Shown piece after piece: positions 63,294 to 64,000 of a DNA stretch of 64,000 nt (positions are counted from its first letter, which is position 1; each line of letters opens with the position of its first letter). Position numbers and translations under genes: made by a program. The stretch is from Lachnospiraceae bacterium C10 (GTDB lineage Bacteria > Bacillota > Clostridia > Lachnospirales > Lachnospiraceae): assembly GCA_900100095.1 (NCBI GenBank), contig FMTN01000011.1:55970-119969 (forward strand). Direction: 5' to 3'. The notes beneath the pieces were generated by a model. The model was not told the DNA's origin. It made no database searches and worked only from the letters and a program-made list of their open reading frames with translations.

Positions 63294-63659
63294 GTGAACC
63301 ATTCTTTACCACACCATCATAATGACAATGATTTCGATCTCATGCGTCATGTTCCGGGACCTGAAACCGTTACCGCCGTTTCAGAAGCCATGAAGCAATT
63401 GGGCGATCCCACCAGACTTCGCATCTTCTGGTTTCTTTGTCATACCGAGGAGTGCGTGATTGACATTGCTTCTGCTGTTGAAATGTCAAGCCCTGCCGTC
63501 TCCCACCATCTGCGCCTGCTAAAGTCCGCCGGACTGATCACATCCCGCCGGAACGGCAAGGAAATGTTCTACCGGGCTGCAGACACGGAGCTCGTCCACT
63601 CGCTGCATTATTTCATTGAGAAAATTGCTATGATTCACTGTCCGGGAGAAGATGAATAA
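63294..63659 (+). CDS. ArsR-family winged-helix regulator
   Basis: This 121-residue protein has a winged-helix domain with the recognition segment MSSPAVSHHLRLLKSAGLI and the wing RRNGKEMFYRA. ArsR/SmtB proteins release DNA when they bind metal ions. The N-terminus is histidine-rich (HSLPHHHNDND), typical of zinc or nickel/cobalt sensors, and a cysteine pair (LCHTEEC) sits in helix 3. The start is a GTG at 63294 with GGAGGG at 8-base spacing. No metal transporter is adjacent. Confidence 0.88.
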   Translation: MNHSLPHHHNDNDFDLMRHVPGPETVTAVSEAMKQLGDPTRLRIFWFLCHTEECVIDIASAVEMSSPAVSHHLRLLKSAGLITSRRNGKEMFYRAADTELVHSLHYFIEKIAMIHCPGEDE

Positions 63660-63662
63660 AAA

Positions 63663-63709
63663 CAAGCGAGCTTGCGGATGGGACTTAGGCTCGTTGTTCT
63701 ACAAAAAAC
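63663..63709 (-). repeat. Terminator-associated repeat, full copy
   Basis: A second full copy of the CAAGCGAGCTTGC...GGCTCGTTGTT element (plus-strand reading), about five differences from 18489-18536. It lies directly after the terminator of the Rpn-type gene. Confidence 0.8.
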
Positions 63710-63742
63710 ACCAGCCACAGGATTCTCTATCCCGGGCTGGCG
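63702..63742 (-). terminator. Terminator of the Rpn-family gene
   Basis: On the minus strand GCCAGCC pairs with GGCTGG (with an inner GGAT/ATCC stem) and is followed by six T residues. Confidence 0.85.
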
Positions 63743-63758
63743 TTCACACCAAGTCTAT

Positions 63759-64000
63759 TCATTTGCAGTCACACGACTTCAAAACTTTTTCAATCAGTTC
63801 CATTGGATATTTCTCTGCTATTATTTCTTTGCTCAGACCTAAGTCAAGCATATTCATGATTGCATGCTCTTTTTCCTCCGCTCTTCCTTGCTCAACGCCT
63901 TCCTTAATACCTTCTCGATGCCCTTCTGCAATTCCAGCTTCTCGGCCTTCTGCGATTCCAGCTTTCCGCCCCTCCTCAATTCCGGCTTCCCAGCCTTCTT
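63759..64000 (-). CDS. Rpn-family nuclease/transposase-like protein, C-terminal fragment
   Basis: The final 80 codons read on the minus strand: tandem repeats of the EAGIAEGR type (about 8 residues each), then KEHAIMNMLDLGLS, and the end KVLKSCDCK. This tail is typical of the Rpn (PD-(D/E)XK nuclease, transposase-like) family, which has repeated E-G-x segments before a short helical end. The catalytic part lies beyond the window. The N-terminus and completeness cannot be judged. Confidence 0.7.
   Translation of the reverse strand, partial: EGWEAGIEEGRKAGIAEGREAGIAEGHREGIKEGVEQGRAEEKEHAIMNMLDLGLSKEIIAEKYPMELIEKVLKSCDCK

Overview
The window looks like chromosome from a low-to-mid GC Gram-positive Clostridia, most likely a Lachnospiraceae. 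This is inferred from the S10 ribosomal operon order, a type III glutamine synthetase, TTGACA/TATAAT promoters, strong AGGAGG ribosome binding sites, gut-type secreted Ig-like proteins and teichoic-acid-like glycan genes. No tRNA, rRNA, CRISPR array or intact mobile element was seen. Most genes are on the minus strand.

Region 1 (1-4000): start of the S10 ribosomal protein operon (rpsJ-rplC-rplD-rplW-rplB, minus strand) with two tandem promoters and a long structured leader. It is preceded by an RNA methyltransferase gene and a small one-helix membrane protein gene.

Region 2 (4000-16300): a nitrogen-assimilation block. glnN (GS III), gltB, gltD and an ammonium transporter fused to a PII domain form one minus-strand operon. 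asnB is divergent on the plus strand. The two divergent genes each have a good promoter followed by an intrinsic terminator inside the leader, which suggests transcription attenuation of both.

Region 3 (16300-33400): a two-gene queuosine operon (queF plus a precursor transporter) behind a preQ1-riboswitch-like leader; two divergent secreted Ig-like proteins; a SprT-like metalloprotein probably made from a leaderless mRNA; a PilZ protein; a dipeptidase; pyruvate kinase; carbamate kinase; an HtrA protease; and glmS.

Region 4 (33400-60600): cell-envelope biosynthesis. One operon (42141 down to 34672) holds a polyprenyl-phosphate sugar transferase, a TagGH-type ABC exporter, a TarI/IspD-like cytidylyltransferase, glycosyltransferases and a UDP-sugar pyrophosphorylase, followed by an LCP ligase gene with its own promoter. 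A second operon (55952 down to 42913) holds LicD, two pyruvyltransferase paralogues, a CDP-glycerol-type polymerase, an acyltransferase, a beta-helix protein, a sugar epimerase and a huge secreted 5'-nucleotidase. murI, ddl and a membrane-anchored murF lie just upstream. Together these suggest synthesis, export, decoration and wall attachment of a phosphate-containing polymer; its chemistry cannot be read from sequence. A GlpP-type antiterminator gene sits between the two operons.

Region 5 (60600-64000): a zinc-ribbon membrane protein with a repeat-rich linker, an ArsR-type regulator, and the 3' end of an Rpn-family gene. A repeated ~45-base element appears next to terminators at three places in the window.
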